From Pelotomaculum sp. UBA3103 (GTDB lineage: Bacteria; Bacillota; Desulfotomaculia; Desulfotomaculales; Pelotomaculaceae), in assembly GCA_002365855.1 (NCBI GenBank), contig DFAP01000112.1, positions 1 to 22,728 of the forward strand: 22,728 bases of DNA, in the 5' to 3' direction. Below the pieces are notes generated by a model that had not been told where the DNA came from, did no database searches, and was given only the letters and a program-made list of their open reading frames with translations. The position numbers and the translations under genes are program-made. Shown here piece by piece: positions 22,564 to 22,728 of the stretch (position 1 is the stretch's first letter; every line of letters starts with the position of its first letter).

Positions 22564-22593
22564 ATTTTAACAGAAGGACGAAAAAAATGTAAA
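22564..22593 (-). promoter_or_regulatory. Distal bioW promoter overlapping second BirA box
   Basis: Minus strand TTTACA (22593-22588), 18-base spacer, TAAAAT (22569-22564). The -35 is part of the distal BirA half-site ATGTAAACC. Confidence 0.4.
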
Positions 22594-22618
22594 CCATAAA
22601 TTTTATTTTGGTTAACTT
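22587..22618. promoter_or_regulatory. BirA operator (biotin box), distal
   Basis: ATGTAAACC (22587-22595), 14-base spacer, GGTTAACTT (22610-22618). It has the same architecture and spacer as the proximal box and is centred 85 bases from it, about eight helical turns. Confidence 0.8.
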
Positions 22619-22663
22619 ATGGTTTTTAAGTTTATGTGTACAACTAAAAGCAGCATGGAGCTT

Positions 22664-22728
22664 TTATTTGCTGAGTAGATCCATATAATGATGGCGGAGG
22701 TGGGAAGTCAGGGGGCCGGGTAAGCCGT
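22664..22728 (-). CDS. PabC-like class IV aminotransferase, C-terminal end (partial, runs off the window)
   Basis: Minus-strand frame ending in TAA at 22664-22666 and open to the window edge. The 21 visible residues read GLPGPLTSHLRHHYMDLLSK after the edge codon. They match the C-terminus of the remnant at 6630-7080 (GLPGPLTSSLRSLYLDQLS), with 22 identical bases (22707-22728 and 6679-6700). It is probably the last part of an intact aminodeoxychorismate lyase or branched-chain/D-amino-acid aminotransferase gene. A weak AAAAGC/GCTTTT hairpin follows the stop. It lies just upstream of the BirA boxes, so it is not itself under them. Confidence 0.65.
   Translation of the reverse strand, partial: GLPGPLTSHLRHHYMDLLSK

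Noticed and set aside
1..22728. CRISPR arrays, tRNA and rRNA genes
   Set aside because: I saw no regularly spaced direct repeats and no cloverleaf or rRNA-like sequence on either strand.

Overview
The window looks like chromosome from an anaerobic, spore-former-type Firmicute of the Peptococcaceae/Desulfotomaculales kind (Pelotomaculum- or Desulfotomaculum-like). This placement is inferred from four things: a T-box leader, the futalosine route to menaquinone, a BioW-type biotin operon with BirA operators, and a BREX-type ATPase pair. Base composition is patchy. The biotin and left-edge genes are G+C rich, while the flavoprotein and the ubiX/ubiD/ubiA genes are clearly A+T richer.

Layout: (1) 14-2382, minus strand: two paralogous BREX/DUF2791-type P-loop ATPase genes, the second cut short, preceded by a small-protein gene that appears frameshifted. 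(2) 2630-3437, minus: a 5'-truncated zinc alcohol dehydrogenase remnant and an iron-sulfur flavoprotein gene with a probable ATT start and an upstream palindrome. (3) 3657-3750: three consecutive hairpins of unknown role. (4) 3820-6523, plus: a promoter, a Phe-type T-box leader with two antiterminator/terminator modules but one stem I, then DAHP synthase (aroF) and a prephenate dehydratase-ACT-chorismate mutase fusion (pheA) in the reverse of the usual domain order. (5) 6630-14197: menaquinone genes ubiX, ubiD, ubiA (late steps) and an MTAP-like phosphorylase gene with mqnC, mqnA and mqnE (early futalosine steps). A pabC-like remnant and a CopA-type ATPase remnant flank this block. (6) 14448-22437, minus: a biotin operon bioW-bioF-fabZ-fabG-fabF-bioD-bioA-bioB under two tandem BirA operators. 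(7) The right edge holds the last 21 codons of an apparently intact pabC-like aminotransferase, related to the remnant at 6630.

How the genes work together: aroF and pheA make prephenate and phenylpyruvate and appear to be controlled by tRNA-Phe charging. Chorismate also feeds MqnA, so shikimate and menaquinone supply sit side by side. In the biotin operon, BioW activates free pimelate, BioF/BioA/BioD/BioB complete the ring, and the embedded FabF/FabG/FabZ-like genes suggest a dedicated pimelate-making branch of fatty acid synthesis. The FabZ-like protein has lost the GHFP catalytic-histidine motif, so it may do something other than dehydration. This is the best candidate here for undescribed biochemistry. 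Several short inverted-repeat elements, including a 206-bp MITE-like element and a 54-bp relative inside the biotin operon, punctuate the window.
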